Below, in pieces: positions 43,207 to 52,833 of a stretch of DNA of 64,000 bases. The translations under genes and the position numbers were made by a program. Under the pieces are notes generated by a model. It made no database searches and had not been told where the DNA came from. It saw nothing but the letters and a program-made list of their open reading frames with translations. Positions within the stretch are counted from its first letter, which is position 1. Each line of letters starts with the position of its first letter. The DNA is from Phaeobacter cretensis (GTDB taxonomy: Bacteria > Pseudomonadota > Alphaproteobacteria > Rhodobacterales > Rhodobacteraceae), in NCBI RefSeq assembly GCF_047372505.1, contig NZ_JBKBEU010000001.1, positions 1,178,001 through 1,242,000 of the forward strand, written 5' to 3'.

Positions 43207-45009
43207 TTAGTCGCCCAGCGCGATGCCTTCACGGCGAGGGTCTGCGCCACCTTTCAGGCTCTTGCCGATCTCGATCACATGTAAACCAGATGTCAGATCG
43301 CGAATGTTTACCTCAAACCCCATGTCAGTAAGTGGCTGTGCCATCTCTTCAGCACTGGTGCCAGCCTCGACGTCATAGGTGCCAAAACGGTTTACCGCAT
43401 GTGGCAGGGCTACCGCCTGCTGTACGTCCATACCCCAGTCTGCCCAGGCGATGATGGTCTTGGCGACATAGCCGATGATACGGCTACCACCGGGAGAGCC
43501 CACTGCGAGAACCGGTTTGCCATCCTTCAGTACAATAGTCGGTGCCATGGACGACCGTGGGCGCTTACCCGGCTCCAGACGGTTGGCAATCGGCACGCCG
43601 TCACGATGGGTACGGAATGAGAAATCGGTAAGCTCGTTGTTCAACAGAAACCCAGCCGCCATCAACCGCGATCCGAAGCCGTTCTCGATCGTGGTCGTCA
43701 TCGATAGCACATTGCCATATTGATCAACGATTGAAATATGCGAGGTCGACGGTAGTTCAATCGACTCATCATCGGCCAGCATCAACGCGTGATCAAACTC
43801 AGGCGTCCCTGCGCTCACTTCCGGCAGGGCGTCATCGCCGCTCAACAGGGCCGCTCGTTTGCCCAGATAGTCTTGTGCAACCAACCCCTGCGTTGGCATC
43901 GGCACAAAATCGCTATCGGCCATATAACGGCCTCGGTCGGCAAAGGCGAGGCGAGAGGCATCGCCGATTAGACGCCAAGCATCGGGATTATCTGCACCCA
44001 TTTCAGCAAGGTCGTAGTTACCAAGCATACCAAGGATCTGCCCAACAGTCAGCGCCCCGGACGAAGGTGGCCCCATCCCACAGGCATCAAACGTATGGTA
44101 GGCAACGCAGACAGCCGGACGTTCCTTTACCTGATAAAGCGCCAGATCCATCGCCGACAGCACACCCGGATTGCCTTCGGCTCCGCGCACAGCGCTAGTG
44201 ATCGCTTCAGCTATAGAACCAGTATAGAAACCTCGCGCTCCGTCAGCAGCTAAGTGGCGCAATGTATTGGCATAGGCTGGGTTCTTTAGGGTCGCGCCCA
44301 CAGCCAGTGGAGTGCCATCAGGCAGGAAGTAGTCTGCAGTCTCAGACCAGCGTGACAGCCGGTCGGCGTCGCCTTCGATAAGCTCGGCCAGACGCGGCGA
44401 GACCGCAAAGCCATCGTCGGCCAGATCAATGGCCGCCGTAAACAAGCTTGGCCATGATGCACGCCCCCAACGGCGATGCGCCGCTTCGAGCAAAGCAGGA
44501 GTACCCGGCGTGCCAACGGAGAGCCCGCCAACAACTGCATCGTAAAACTTCAGCGGCTCACCTGCATCGTTCTGAAACAATTTAGGCGTGGCGGCCAGAG
44601 GTGCGGTTTCGCGGCCATCCAATGTCGTTACCTCACCGGTCGCGGCATCGTACCAGACCAAAAACGCGCCCCCGCCGAGACCAGACGACTGCGGCTCTAC
44701 CAAACCCAACACTGTCTGAACTGCGACCATGGCGTCCGCCGCCGTACCACCAGCACGCAAAACCTCAGCGCCGGCGACTACAGCATGCGGGTTAGCAGCA
44801 GCAACCATCCAGTTATCTGCCTCAACTGGCGTTCCCTCAGATTTGGCTCGAATAGCTGCAGCAACCTCTTCGCTGATCGCCGCAAACCCTGCATCTGCGG
44901 TTTCTGCTGCGCCTTCCGGTGCTACGGCATCCGCAGCCTCCTGCGCCATGAGGGGAGTCGCAACCCCCAGCGCTGCGATCCAAGCTCCCGCAATCAGCTT
45001 TTTATTCAT
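43207..45009 (-). CDS. ggt: Gamma-glutamyltransferase precursor
   Basis: Periplasmic enzyme that transfers or hydrolyses the gamma-glutamyl group of glutathione and relatives, 600 residues. The signal peptide MNKKLIAGAWIAALGVATP is cut before QEAADA. The proenzyme cuts itself at Thr422, the new N-terminal nucleophile, seen in STSHISIVD (E. coli TTHYSVVD). GSPGGSRIIGYV is the conserved small-subunit loop, and GLGGGAFLVWYD and GRETAP are in the large subunit. An acidic, Ala-rich linker follows the signal peptide. GAGGAG precedes the ATG at 45009. It stands alone. Confidence 0.95.
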   Translation of the reverse strand: MNKKLIAGAWIAALGVATPLMAQEAADAVAPEGAAETADAGFAAISEEVAAAIRAKSEGTPVEADNWMVAAANPHAVVAGAEVLRAGGTAADAMVAVQTVLGLVEPQSSGLGGGAFLVWYDAATGEVTTLDGRETAPLAATPKLFQNDAGEPLKFYDAVVGGLSVGTPGTPALLEAAHRRWGRASWPSLFTAAIDLADDGFAVSPRLAELIEGDADRLSRWSETADYFLPDGTPLAVGATLKNPAYANTLRHLAADGARGFYTGSIAEAITSAVRGAEGNPGVLSAMDLALYQVKERPAVCVAYHTFDACGMGPPSSGALTVGQILGMLGNYDLAEMGADNPDAWRLIGDASRLAFADRGRYMADSDFVPMPTQGLVAQDYLGKRAALLSGDDALPEVSAGTPEFDHALMLADDESIELPSTSHISIVDQYGNVLSMTTTIENGFGSRLMAAGFLLNNELTDFSFRTHRDGVPIANRLEPGKRPRSSMAPTIVLKDGKPVLAVGSPGGSRIIGYVAKTIIAWADWGMDVQQAVALPHAVNRFGTYDVEAGTSAEEMAQPLTDMGFEVNIRDLTSGLHVIEIGKSLKGGADPRREGIALGD

Positions 45010-45251
45010 CGTCTTGCTCCTCGGTCCCATAGTGATTGTTGCCCTATGCTGACATCTCTGAGGTAACTTCGGCAATGGATCAATACCACCGTCAGCGCAC
45101 AGAAGTATGTGCGATTTAGTCGTATTGACGATGGGAAAAATTACCCCCTGAAAGACCAGATTTAGGAAAATATACCTGAATTACTAGGCATTTCAGAAAC
45201 AAGTTCTGATCAACGCGCCCAGATGGGAACTTTGACCTTCTCCCAAAATCG

Positions 45252-46238
45252 CTATAGCATGGACGGAACAACCTGGTCCGGTGGCCGATGACCATCTTCG
45301 AATGTCTTGATATTCAATAGAACTTTTTCACCCATCTCGAGACGCCCCTCAAGCGTGGCGGACCCCATATGAGGCAGCAGAACGACATTTTCCAATTCGC
45401 GCAAACGCGGATTGATATCAATGCCATGCTCATAAACATCCAGACCCGCACCGGCAATTTCGCCAGCGCGCAACATCCGTGTCAGGGCGTGCTCGTCAAT
45501 CACCTCGCCTCGTGATGTGTTCACCACTACCGCATCCGGTTTCATCAATTTCAGCCGCCGCGCGTTCATCAGGTGAAAGGTCGAAGGTGTGGAAGGGCAA
45601 TTGACGGAGATCACATCCATACGTGCCACCATCTGGTCAAGGCTCTCCCAATAAGTAGCCTCGTATCGGTCTTCGACCTCCGGACGCAGGCGGCGGCGGT
45701 TGTGGTAGTGAACTTGCATGCCAAAGGCCCCCGCCCGTTTGGCAACAGCCTGGCCAATGCTGCCCATACCGAGAACACCAAGCCGCCGTCCCGCCAGACG
45801 CCCACCCAACAGTGCGGTGGGGGACCATCCCTCCCAGTCACCTTTTTGCATAATAGAGAGACCTTCAGGGATTCTGCGCACCACGGCCATAATCAGCGCC
45901 ATTGCCATATCGGCAGTGTCATCTGTGAGTACTCCGGGGGTATTCGAGACCAAAATTCCGCGCTGACGAGCAGTCGCCACGTCAATGTGATCCACCCCTG
46001 CGCCGTAATTGGCGATCAGTTTCAGTTGGTCACCGGCCTGCGCAAGCAGTGCAGCATCGACGGTATCCGTAACCGTCGGCACCAGCACATCGGCGTCCTT
46101 TAAGGCCACGGACAATTCCGCGCGAGTCATAGGCGTGTCGTCCTCACGGAGACACACATCGAACAACTCGCTCAACCGGGTTTCTACCGGCTCCGGCAAC
46201 CGTCGCGTAACGACAACACTCAGACGTTCTTTTGCCAC
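45252..46238 (-). CDS. D-isomer 2-hydroxyacid dehydrogenase (glyoxylate/hydroxypyruvate reductase type)
   Basis: NAD(P)H-dependent reductase of 328 residues. Rossmann loop GVLGMGSIGQAVAKR is at residues 154-168. Catalytic residues are Arg243 (NTSRGEVID), a Glu in AGLDVYEHG near 270 and His290 (LLPHMGSAT). ANYGAGVDHIDV is the usual substrate loop. Translation likely starts at a GTG (46238) preceded by GGGAGAG; the frame is open further upstream, but that part is not conserved in form. It is divergent from the SH3 protein. Glyoxylate or hydroxypyruvate are likely substrates. Formate and phosphoglycerate dehydrogenases differ in size. Confidence 0.9.
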   Translation of the reverse strand: MAKERLSVVVTRRLPEPVETRLSELFDVCLREDDTPMTRAELSVALKDADVLVPTVTDTVDAALLAQAGDQLKLIANYGAGVDHIDVATARQRGILVSNTPGVLTDDTADMAMALIMAVVRRIPEGLSIMQKGDWEGWSPTALLGGRLAGRRLGVLGMGSIGQAVAKRAGAFGMQVHYHNRRRLRPEVEDRYEATYWESLDQMVARMDVISVNCPSTPSTFHLMNARRLKLMKPDAVVVNTSRGEVIDEHALTRMLRAGEIAGAGLDVYEHGIDINPRLRELENVVLLPHMGSATLEGRLEMGEKVLLNIKTFEDGHRPPDQVVPSML

Positions 46239-46460
46239 TGCTGCTCTCCCTCGGCTTTGCAATTTCTCTGGCCTCGTGGCATCGTGGCGCAGGACGCGGG
46301 CAGGTACAAGAACCCATCCTGCCCTCCGGCCCATCTGATACGGCTTTCTTTTCAGACCTGTCGGCACCCGGCATCAGATCAGGGGCAGATCAGCAGAAAC
46401 GCAAAGCTTCTGGATCGGTTTTGACAGGCGACAGTTAGCGACAAAAGAAGCGAGCAGGCA

Positions 46461-46994
46461 GTGAACATTTCGGCATTTCATCTGCGGTCCTACCTGGCCG
46501 CGGTCAGCATGATCTTGATCGGATTGATCGGGGCGGTCATACCCGCTCCCGGCCATGCGAGAGATGAGCGCGGGCCAGTGACGAACCTACCACTACCACG
46601 GTTCGTGTCGATGAAGGCCGCTGAGGGCAACGTAAGACGCGGGCCGTCTCTTACCCACAAAATTGACTGGGTGTTCAAACGGCGCGGCATGCCATTGGAA
46701 ATCACTGCTGAATATGGCCACTGGCGCCGGGTTCGTGACCGCGATGGCGCTAGCGGTTGGGTACATTATGCACTGCTGTCAGGCGCACGCACCGTGTTGG
46801 TCGAAGAAGACATGTTGACGGTTCATGCCCGTCCAGACACAGGCGCGCCGGTGACTGCCGCTTTTGAGCTGGGTGTCGTAGCGCGGCTGGGCACATGCGA
46901 TGCCAGCTGGTGTTCGATATCAGCAGGCGGCTATCGTGGTTGGGCACCCAAAGAAAAGCTATGGGGCGTGACACCGGATGAACTGCGCGACTGA
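46461..46994 (+). CDS. Exported SH3-like domain protein
   Basis: A secreted or periplasmic protein of 177 residues. It has an N-terminal hydrophobic signal (residues 10-28, YLAAVSMILIGLIGAVIP) with a likely cut after GHA. Two bacterial SH3-like repeats follow: FVSMKAAEGNVRRGPSLTHKIDWVF with RVRDRDGASGWVHYALL, and a second from about residue 112 to the end (LTVHARPDTGAPV, YRGWAPKEKLWG). The start is GTG with AGCAGG upstream. Such domains often bind peptidoglycan peptides. The function is not known. Confidence 0.82.
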   Translation: MNISAFHLRSYLAAVSMILIGLIGAVIPAPGHARDERGPVTNLPLPRFVSMKAAEGNVRRGPSLTHKIDWVFKRRGMPLEITAEYGHWRRVRDRDGASGWVHYALLSGARTVLVEEDMLTVHARPDTGAPVTAAFELGVVARLGTCDASWCSISAGGYRGWAPKEKLWGVTPDELRD

Positions 46995-47014
46995 AGCCCA
47001 ATATCATCTAGCCA

Positions 47015-47032
47015 CGTTGATCCCTATCAACG
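47015..47032. repeat. Short hairpin between convergent SH3 and SbcC-like genes
   Basis: CGTTGAT (47015-47021) and ATCAACG (47026-47032) form a perfect 7-base stem with a 4-base loop. It overlaps the stop codon of the minus-strand gene and could be a weak bidirectional terminator. There is no T-tract. Confidence 0.3.
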
Positions 47033-49657
47033 CCTAACTGAGGCGGGGCGGATCGCTATACTGGTTCCGCCAAGATCGCGAAAGCTTTTCTGGTGACAGG
47101 AAAACACCAAGATCTGCAAATCATTGGCCTGTAGCGTCAACGCGTCAAACAGTGCCTCAATGCGAGCATCGTCGGTATAGGCGAGTGCATCATCCAGGAT
47201 GACAGGAATACCGCGCCCGGACTTGGCCAGAAGCCGAGCAAACGCCAGCCGCACCATCAATGCCAGTTGTTCTTGTGTGCCTCCCGAGAGTTGGCTCAGC
47301 TGTTCCTCTGCAACGCCGCGCGCCAGCTGACTGGGCAGCACACTGTCAGCATCGATCTGCAACTGCGCCTCGGGCCAGAGCCTGCGCAACAGTGGCGTCA
47401 GCTCCGCCATCAAGGGCCCCAGATATTGTGCCTGTTCGCCCTCTTGTGCAACTTGCAGCGCCTGATCCAAACGGCGCAAGGTTGCGACCTCAAACAGCAA
47501 TGTCTGCTGCAGGGCTTCTGCAACCTCCAATTGGTCGATCACCTCGGCCAGCTCTTCCTCCACCGCGTGACTGGCGTGGGCACTAATTCGAGCATCCAAT
47601 ACAGCCAAATCTTGCGCCAAAGCTTGCAAGCGAGCCTGCGCCGCCTCCACCACTGAACGAGCACGCTGACAAGAAGCCTGAGCCTGGTCAAGATCCGGAG
47701 CTGTAGCCGTCAAGCGGGTATCGTCAGCACGAGCCTCCGCGACAGCCTGTTCAAGGGCTGACATTCCCGCTCGGAGCGTCTCCAGTTCAGCGGAGGCAAC
47801 TTCTGCATCTCCCAGTGCCTGGACGGCTCGCGACAATGCAACCTCGACGGCTTCGGCATTGGCGAGAGAAATATGCGCGCTTTTCTGGGCAGCGGCCTCC
47901 TCTGTGCGGCATTTGACCAGCAGTGCCTCCGCTTCAGTCTGAGAGGTCTCCGCGTTGGCCAAGGCGACCTCCAGCGAGGCACGATCTGGCCGAATGACAG
48001 GTTGCCGCTCAATCTGCCCGTCGGCCATTTCCTCAGCTGCATCAGGTAAGCTGGCAATCGCCGTAACCAGTGCGTCTCGACCATCACGGGCCAACGCTCG
48101 TTGGGTGGCCTCACCCTCTTTCAAGCGCATTACAGCGGCAAGGCGTGCTTGATGCGACGCTCGCGCCAAATCCAGAGTGTCGAACCCAAGCGCATCCAAC
48201 GCAGCCCTTAAGCCCGCCTCTGCTCCTAACAACGCCTCGGCATCATCGCTGTGCCCCGGGCGCAGGGTGACATTTGCGAGGCCTGGGATCATCAGTGTGC
48301 CACCGTCTGCCAACGAAACTTCGGCCCCATCTGCCAAGGTTTCACCGTTAAATAGTAGCTGCATTTCTGCCTCAGGCAGATACGCGACGCTCAGGGCGGC
48401 CGCCGAAACTGCGCGAGCGTGGCGCGCCAAACTAACTAACTGTGCCAACTCCTCAAGCTGTTCTAAGGCACTGGCATCGAGACCTTGCTTGGCCTGCTGC
48501 CGATCCGCAGCAATCTCTACCTGAAGCGCATCAAACTGCGCCAGCCGTTCTACTAACTCACGGCGGTGCAATTCTGCCTGTTCGGAAGCCTCTAAACGCA
48601 ATGCGGTGGCAACAGCCTTGCGCGCCGAAGATACGGCGGCACGGGCAGCTTTGGCTTCCATCTCCGCCGTATTCAATTGCTGCGCGGCCTGCTCAGCGAT
48701 AGTGGCCGCTGTTGCGCGCCGCTCAACCGCTTGCTGCTGTTCTTTGGTTGTGCGGGCGTAATCAGCCAAACGAGCGGCTTGTGTGTCGATACGCGCCATC
48801 TGACCATCACGACGCGATATTGCCAAATCCAATGCTCGACCCGCCTTTTCGCATTGCTCGCGGTGGCGTTGCGCCACAGTCAGCGCTTTTTCAGCACGGA
48901 CCAACCGGGATTGGCGCGCTTCGACTTCGTTCAAAGCGGACAGCTCGTCCCGTTCTCGGCGCAGGGATTGCCGCTGATCAAGCAATTGGCGAAGTTCTGT
49001 GATCTGGGCCACTAGGATATCACGCCGTTCAACCAGCTCCACTACACGGGCCTCAGACTCTGCAAGCGGACCACCCTTCCGCGCGCCACGGCTGGTCACA
49101 AGGCGATCAAGATCTACGCGCAGCCGACGGCGCAAACCGTCAATCTGCGGCCCTCCGGTGACCGCCTCTACCTCACCGCTGAGCGACGACATCAAGTCGC
49201 GGCGCGACACAAGCGTGTCCTTAGCATCAGAGAAATCCGTTAGCCCCTGTCGCACCCAAAGCATTCCAACAGGTCCCTCTTTAGGAGGCGCAATGAGACT
49301 ACCCAGAAAAGCCTCGGCAGCATCCGCCTGATGCACCAACGCGCCATTACGCCAGACCCGTGCGAACCCTTTCCCCGATGCTTTGGTAAAGGTCTTAGCG
49401 ATGCGGTATTCGCTGCCCTGATAGCTCAGCTCAACCTCCACCTCGGGATCTCCGCCTGCATAAGGCGCTAAGGCTCGCACCTCCTTGTCCCAGGATTTCG
49501 CATCCTTGAAGAAAAGCGCATGCAGCGCATCAAAAACGGTGGACTTCCCGTGTTCATTCGGCGCGCTCAGCACATTTAGACCGGAACCGATACCAGTGAT
49601 TTCTACCGGATCGCCAAAACGGCGCACGTTGGTCAGTCGGATGGCGGTAAGCTTCAT
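47027..49657 (-). CDS. SbcC/YhaN-like AAA ATPase with long coiled coils
   Basis: SMC/Rad50-like ATPase of 876 residues. The N-terminal half-domain starts MKLTAIRLTNVRRFGD with Walker A APNEHGKST at 32-40. Residues about 180-320 and 560-760 are rich in Glu, Ala, Arg and Leu heptads, forming a coiled coil. The C-terminal half has signature LSGGTQEQLALMVRLAFARLL and Walker B VILDDALAYTD, with Asp in place of the usual Glu, as in YhaN. No CxxC zinc hook is present in the coil. The ATG overlaps the nuclease gene stop (ATGA at 49654-49657), so the two form a complex like SbcCD. Role: processing DNA ends or hairpins. Confidence 0.88.
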   Translation of the reverse strand: MKLTAIRLTNVRRFGDPVEITGIGSGLNVLSAPNEHGKSTVFDALHALFFKDAKSWDKEVRALAPYAGGDPEVEVELSYQGSEYRIAKTFTKASGKGFARVWRNGALVHQADAAEAFLGSLIAPPKEGPVGMLWVRQGLTDFSDAKDTLVSRRDLMSSLSGEVEAVTGGPQIDGLRRRLRVDLDRLVTSRGARKGGPLAESEARVVELVERRDILVAQITELRQLLDQRQSLRRERDELSALNEVEARQSRLVRAEKALTVAQRHREQCEKAGRALDLAISRRDGQMARIDTQAARLADYARTTKEQQQAVERRATAATIAEQAAQQLNTAEMEAKAARAAVSSARKAVATALRLEASEQAELHRRELVERLAQFDALQVEIAADRQQAKQGLDASALEQLEELAQLVSLARHARAVSAAALSVAYLPEAEMQLLFNGETLADGAEVSLADGGTLMIPGLANVTLRPGHSDDAEALLGAEAGLRAALDALGFDTLDLARASHQARLAAVMRLKEGEATQRALARDGRDALVTAIASLPDAAEEMADGQIERQPVIRPDRASLEVALANAETSQTEAEALLVKCRTEEAAAQKSAHISLANAEAVEVALSRAVQALGDAEVASAELETLRAGMSALEQAVAEARADDTRLTATAPDLDQAQASCQRARSVVEAAQARLQALAQDLAVLDARISAHASHAVEEELAEVIDQLEVAEALQQTLLFEVATLRRLDQALQVAQEGEQAQYLGPLMAELTPLLRRLWPEAQLQIDADSVLPSQLARGVAEEQLSQLSGGTQEQLALMVRLAFARLLAKSGRGIPVILDDALAYTDDARIEALFDALTLQANDLQILVFSCHQKSFRDLGGTSIAIRPASVRR

Positions 49658-50787
49658 TCCGCACCCTCTCCCAGCACCGCATACAGCCTGTTCAGAGCCG
49701 CAACAGCAATCTCGCGATCGTCCTGAGCGAGAGCGCTATTCTGGCTCTCCGCCATCAGAATTTCCGCCGCCACGCGCAGAGTGCCTCCGGTCGCAATCTG
49801 GTCCAGATCCTCAACCCTGTGCTCGATCCGCAGCGCCGCTTCATCTAGGCTAAGATGGCAAAAAGCCGGTGCCTGTTCCGCAACCAGGCGCGTAAGCTCT
49901 AGATGTTGCGCGGCAGTAACCCACCCCCTCGCACGGATACGGATCAGGCAATCAGGCCAGTCATCCCGATCTGATGGCAGGGCCTGTGTTAAAGTGGTCG
50001 AAACATCCTGACCCGGTGCCAGCTCCAGTGGCAGATCCTGCCAATAATACTGCCCAACCTCGATCTGACGCAGCTGTGGCAGCTCGCCCGGCCCAGGCAA
50101 ATCTACCAACAGACACAGACCCCGGCCTGAATGCTTGAAGCGGTCACGCTCCGGCGTCCCCGAATAACGGCTACGCTTGTTCAGGGTGAAGTCCCCATGC
50201 CAGTCGCCCAGCGCCAGATAATCCAGCCTTGCGGTGCTGGCGCGGTTGGGCGCTATTGTCTCGGCCCCGTTCTGGTCACGGTCGAAATCCAGCACAGCGC
50301 CATGGGCCAAACCGATACGCAGATGCCCTTCGGGGCTTTCTGTATCATCCATCCAGCGCGTGCTATCCTGCCCTGCAAAGCGGTGCTGGCAGGGCGCTGG
50401 TAGAAGTGTTGCCCCCGGTGCGATCTGAACAGCCTCCGGCTGCAGCAGCAAATGCACGTTGTCCGGCGCATGGCGCGCCATTTCAGCCCAAAGCGGCTCC
50501 GCCGCACCGCTGTCATGATTGCCAGGAATGACCCACCACTTCACGGGATCTGCTGCTGCCATTGCCGCAAGCGCCTGACGGATCACACGCGCGGACGGTG
50601 TTTCCGTGTCAAACAGGTCTCCTGCAATCAGCACATGGCCTGCGCCCTCCTGCGCGGCGACCTGCGCCAACCGAGATAAAATACCCTGACGGGCCTGTTG
50701 CAGTGCTGCACGGGTCTCTTCGTCGAACTGACCGAAACGCTTGCCCAGATGCAGATCAGAGGTGTGCAACAAGCGCAGGCTGGTCAT
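49654..50787 (-). CDS. SbcD/YhaO-like metallophosphoesterase (DNA repair nuclease)
   Basis: Calcineurin-type nuclease of 377 residues, partner of the ATPase next door. Metal-binding motifs are LLHTSDLHLGK (Asp11, His13), LIAGDLFD, IPGNHDSG, then GLAHG, DYLALGDWHGDF and RYSGTPERDRF. The ATG at 50787 was chosen because the conserved region begins there; the frame is open 57 codons further upstream with no family match. AAAGGA lies 11-13 bases upstream. YhaO and SbcD both belong to this group. The pairing with a hook-less ATPase favours YhaO-like. Confidence 0.88.
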   Translation of the reverse strand: MTSLRLLHTSDLHLGKRFGQFDEETRAALQQARQGILSRLAQVAAQEGAGHVLIAGDLFDTETPSARVIRQALAAMAAADPVKWWVIPGNHDSGAAEPLWAEMARHAPDNVHLLLQPEAVQIAPGATLLPAPCQHRFAGQDSTRWMDDTESPEGHLRIGLAHGAVLDFDRDQNGAETIAPNRASTARLDYLALGDWHGDFTLNKRSRYSGTPERDRFKHSGRGLCLLVDLPGPGELPQLRQIEVGQYYWQDLPLELAPGQDVSTTLTQALPSDRDDWPDCLIRIRARGWVTAAQHLELTRLVAEQAPAFCHLSLDEAALRIEHRVEDLDQIATGGTLRVAAEILMAESQNSALAQDDREIAVAALNRLYAVLGEGAE

Positions 50788-50993
50788 GCGGGACAGAATC
50801 CTTTGGATGGGCGGTGATTGACTGCAGTCACTCGCAAGGTGGATTGCAGAAGTGACAGAGCCAAGCCGGGGCGTCAACGCTGTCCACATATGCGCAGTAG
50901 ACGCAGTACATTTTTCATCAGTCGGCACCGGATTGACAGACTGCGGCACTTGCCGCAAAAATATTGGAGATTTCGGAAAATATGGATTGATAT

Positions 50994-51659
50994 ATGTTTG
51001 GTCGCGGCCAAGGCGCAGACGACGACACCGTAGTGGCTATGCTCGCTGCAGCGCTGCGTCGGGATATCTCCTTTGGCGTGTTGCCACCGGACCAAAAGCT
51101 GAAGATCGAAGCCCTGCGCCAAACCTATGGCGGCTCAAATCACTCCATGCGCGAAACCCTGCGGATGCTCAGCGCTGAGGGTCTGGTGGAAGCTACCGCC
51201 CAGCGCGGATTTCGTGTGACCTCCGCGACCGAAGGTGATCTGCGCGACATTCTGTTGATGCGACTGCAGGTGGAACAACTGGGTCTCCGGATGGCATTGG
51301 AACATGGAGATGTTCAGTGGGAGGGCCGGGTTTTGGCAGCGCATCACGCATTGCGGCGCACTGAAGAGGCATTGGCCAGGGGTATAAGCGATGCCTTAGC
51401 GCTGGATTGGGATATGGCTTGCCGTACCTTCGCCTCGGTGCTGGTAGAGGCGGCACAATCACCCCGACTGTCGCATATGCAGCTTAAGTTCTACGACCAG
51501 TCACGCCGGTTTCGGCTAGCCCTGCTCCGCGAAGGACGTTTGGATTTTGCCCTGCGCGCAAAGCAGCAGCAGGTGCTGGTCGAGGCAATTCTAACTCGCA
51601 ACGCCGATGCAGCACTAGCAGCGCTCAAAACCTACGTTTCTGACGACATGGGCACTTGA
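50994..51659 (+). CDS. GntR/FadR-family transcriptional regulator
   Basis: Regulator of 221 residues. The N-terminal winged helix shows LRRDISFGVLPPDQKLKIEAL and HSMRETLRMLSAEGLVEATAQRGFRV. The C-terminal all-alpha FCD ligand domain starts near residue 85 (LRDILLMRLQVEQLGLRMAL). The ribosome site is weak and the region upstream is AT-rich. It precedes an ABC transporter by 100 bases on the same strand and probably controls it. The ligand is likely a small organic acid or amine. Confidence 0.88.
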   Translation: MFGRGQGADDDTVVAMLAAALRRDISFGVLPPDQKLKIEALRQTYGGSNHSMRETLRMLSAEGLVEATAQRGFRVTSATEGDLRDILLMRLQVEQLGLRMALEHGDVQWEGRVLAAHHALRRTEEALARGISDALALDWDMACRTFASVLVEAAQSPRLSHMQLKFYDQSRRFRLALLREGRLDFALRAKQQQVLVEAILTRNADAALAALKTYVSDDMGT

Positions 51660-51759
51660 ATTGCATCGCTGGAGATCCCTCGGCGCCCACCCAGTGCCTT
51701 TATGAAAAAATCGTCGGACGGGCGGAAGACAAAGACTCACTAAACGGAGGACATGTGAA

Positions 51760-52779
51760 ATGACCAATTGGACACGCCGCCAAACCATTGCGGCTCTGGG
51801 TAGTATTGGCGCCGTGGCAGGGCTGGCGACACCTGCGCTGGCCAGTCGTCGCAAAATCGTGCTTGGGGCGTTACGGTTTACCAGCCATTCCGCCAGCTTC
51901 ATCGCACAGGAACGCGGTTACTTTGCAGATGCCGGCCTGGATGTTGAGCTGCGTTTTTTCCAAGCTGCCGCACCAATGTCGGTGGCCATTGCATCGGGCG
52001 ATTTAGACTACGCAGTAACTGCTATGTCGGGCGGTTTGATCTCTCTCGCAGATAAGGGCGCGATCAAAGTGATCGGCGGTGCATTGTCGGAAGAGCCGGG
52101 CATCGATGGGCAGAAAATCCTGGTCTCAGATGCGGCTTTCCAGGCTGGCGTCACCAGCCCCGCCGCGCTGGACGGCAAAAGCTTTGGCATGACAACGGCA
52201 GGGTCTTCGTTCCACTATATGGGGTCCCGTATGGCCCTGAAAGAAGGTGCCTCGCTGTCCTTCAAGCCACTGCAAAAAGTGGGCGCCATCATCGGTGCAT
52301 TGAAATCGGGCCAGATTGACGCCTGGTCCATCGTGCCCCATATCGCCAAGCCGCTGGCCGGTTCCGGGGCGGTTCATATTATAGGCGACGTCGCAAGCTA
52401 TCTGCCGAATTATCAGGTGACGACTGTCTTTACCTCTGCACGCAATGCCAGCGACGAGCAACAAATGACCAAGGATTTCCTGAGCGCCTACAGCCGCGGT
52501 GTGGCTGATTACAACGCAACGATGATAGATCGAAGCAACGGAGACTCCGGGGTCGATGAGCTGGTCGATCTAATCCATAAATATGTCTATGCAGATCGTC
52601 CTCGTGAAAAGGCTGCAAAGTCGATCATCAACGGCACCATGCGATTGAACGAAGGGGCAGCGCTGAACACCAAATCACTGGCGGATCAACTGGCCTGGTT
52701 CCAGGCTGAGAAGCTTGTGAATGCAAACATTTCGCTGCAGACGATCATCGATCCCAGCTACGTCGAAACCATCGACTGA
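51760..52779 (+). CDS. NitT/TauT-type ABC transporter substrate-binding protein
   Basis: Periplasmic binding protein of the SsuA/NMT1/THI5-like family, 339 residues. The N-terminus MTNWTRRQTIAALGSIG has a twin-arginine-like RRQ and a hydrophobic run, with a cut after LATPALA, so Tat export is possible. Mature features are FIAQERGYFADAGLDVELRFF, the first-lobe segment of the family, ALDGKSFGMTTAGSSFHYM and GQIDAWSIVPHIA. GGAGG precedes the ATG. A stem-loop follows before the ATPase gene. Substrates in the family include taurine, sulfonates, nitrate and pyrimidine precursors. None can be chosen here. Confidence 0.87.
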   Translation: MTNWTRRQTIAALGSIGAVAGLATPALASRRKIVLGALRFTSHSASFIAQERGYFADAGLDVELRFFQAAAPMSVAIASGDLDYAVTAMSGGLISLADKGAIKVIGGALSEEPGIDGQKILVSDAAFQAGVTSPAALDGKSFGMTTAGSSFHYMGSRMALKEGASLSFKPLQKVGAIIGALKSGQIDAWSIVPHIAKPLAGSGAVHIIGDVASYLPNYQVTTVFTSARNASDEQQMTKDFLSAYSRGVADYNATMIDRSNGDSGVDELVDLIHKYVYADRPREKAAKSIINGTMRLNEGAALNTKSLADQLAWFQAEKLVNANISLQTIIDPSYVETID

Positions 52780-52786
52780 TGACGAT

Positions 52787-52809
52787 GCCGGGGCATATCC
52801 TGCCCCGGC
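52787..52809 (+). other. Intercistronic stem-loop after the binding-protein gene
   Basis: GCCGGGGCA (52787-52795) and TGCCCCGGC (52801-52809) form a perfect 9-base stem with loop TATCC. Only CTCATTT follows, so it is at best a leaky terminator. It may protect the mRNA of the binding-protein gene. Confidence 0.5.
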
Positions 52810-52833
52810 CTCATTTACGAGCGGAGCAATATC

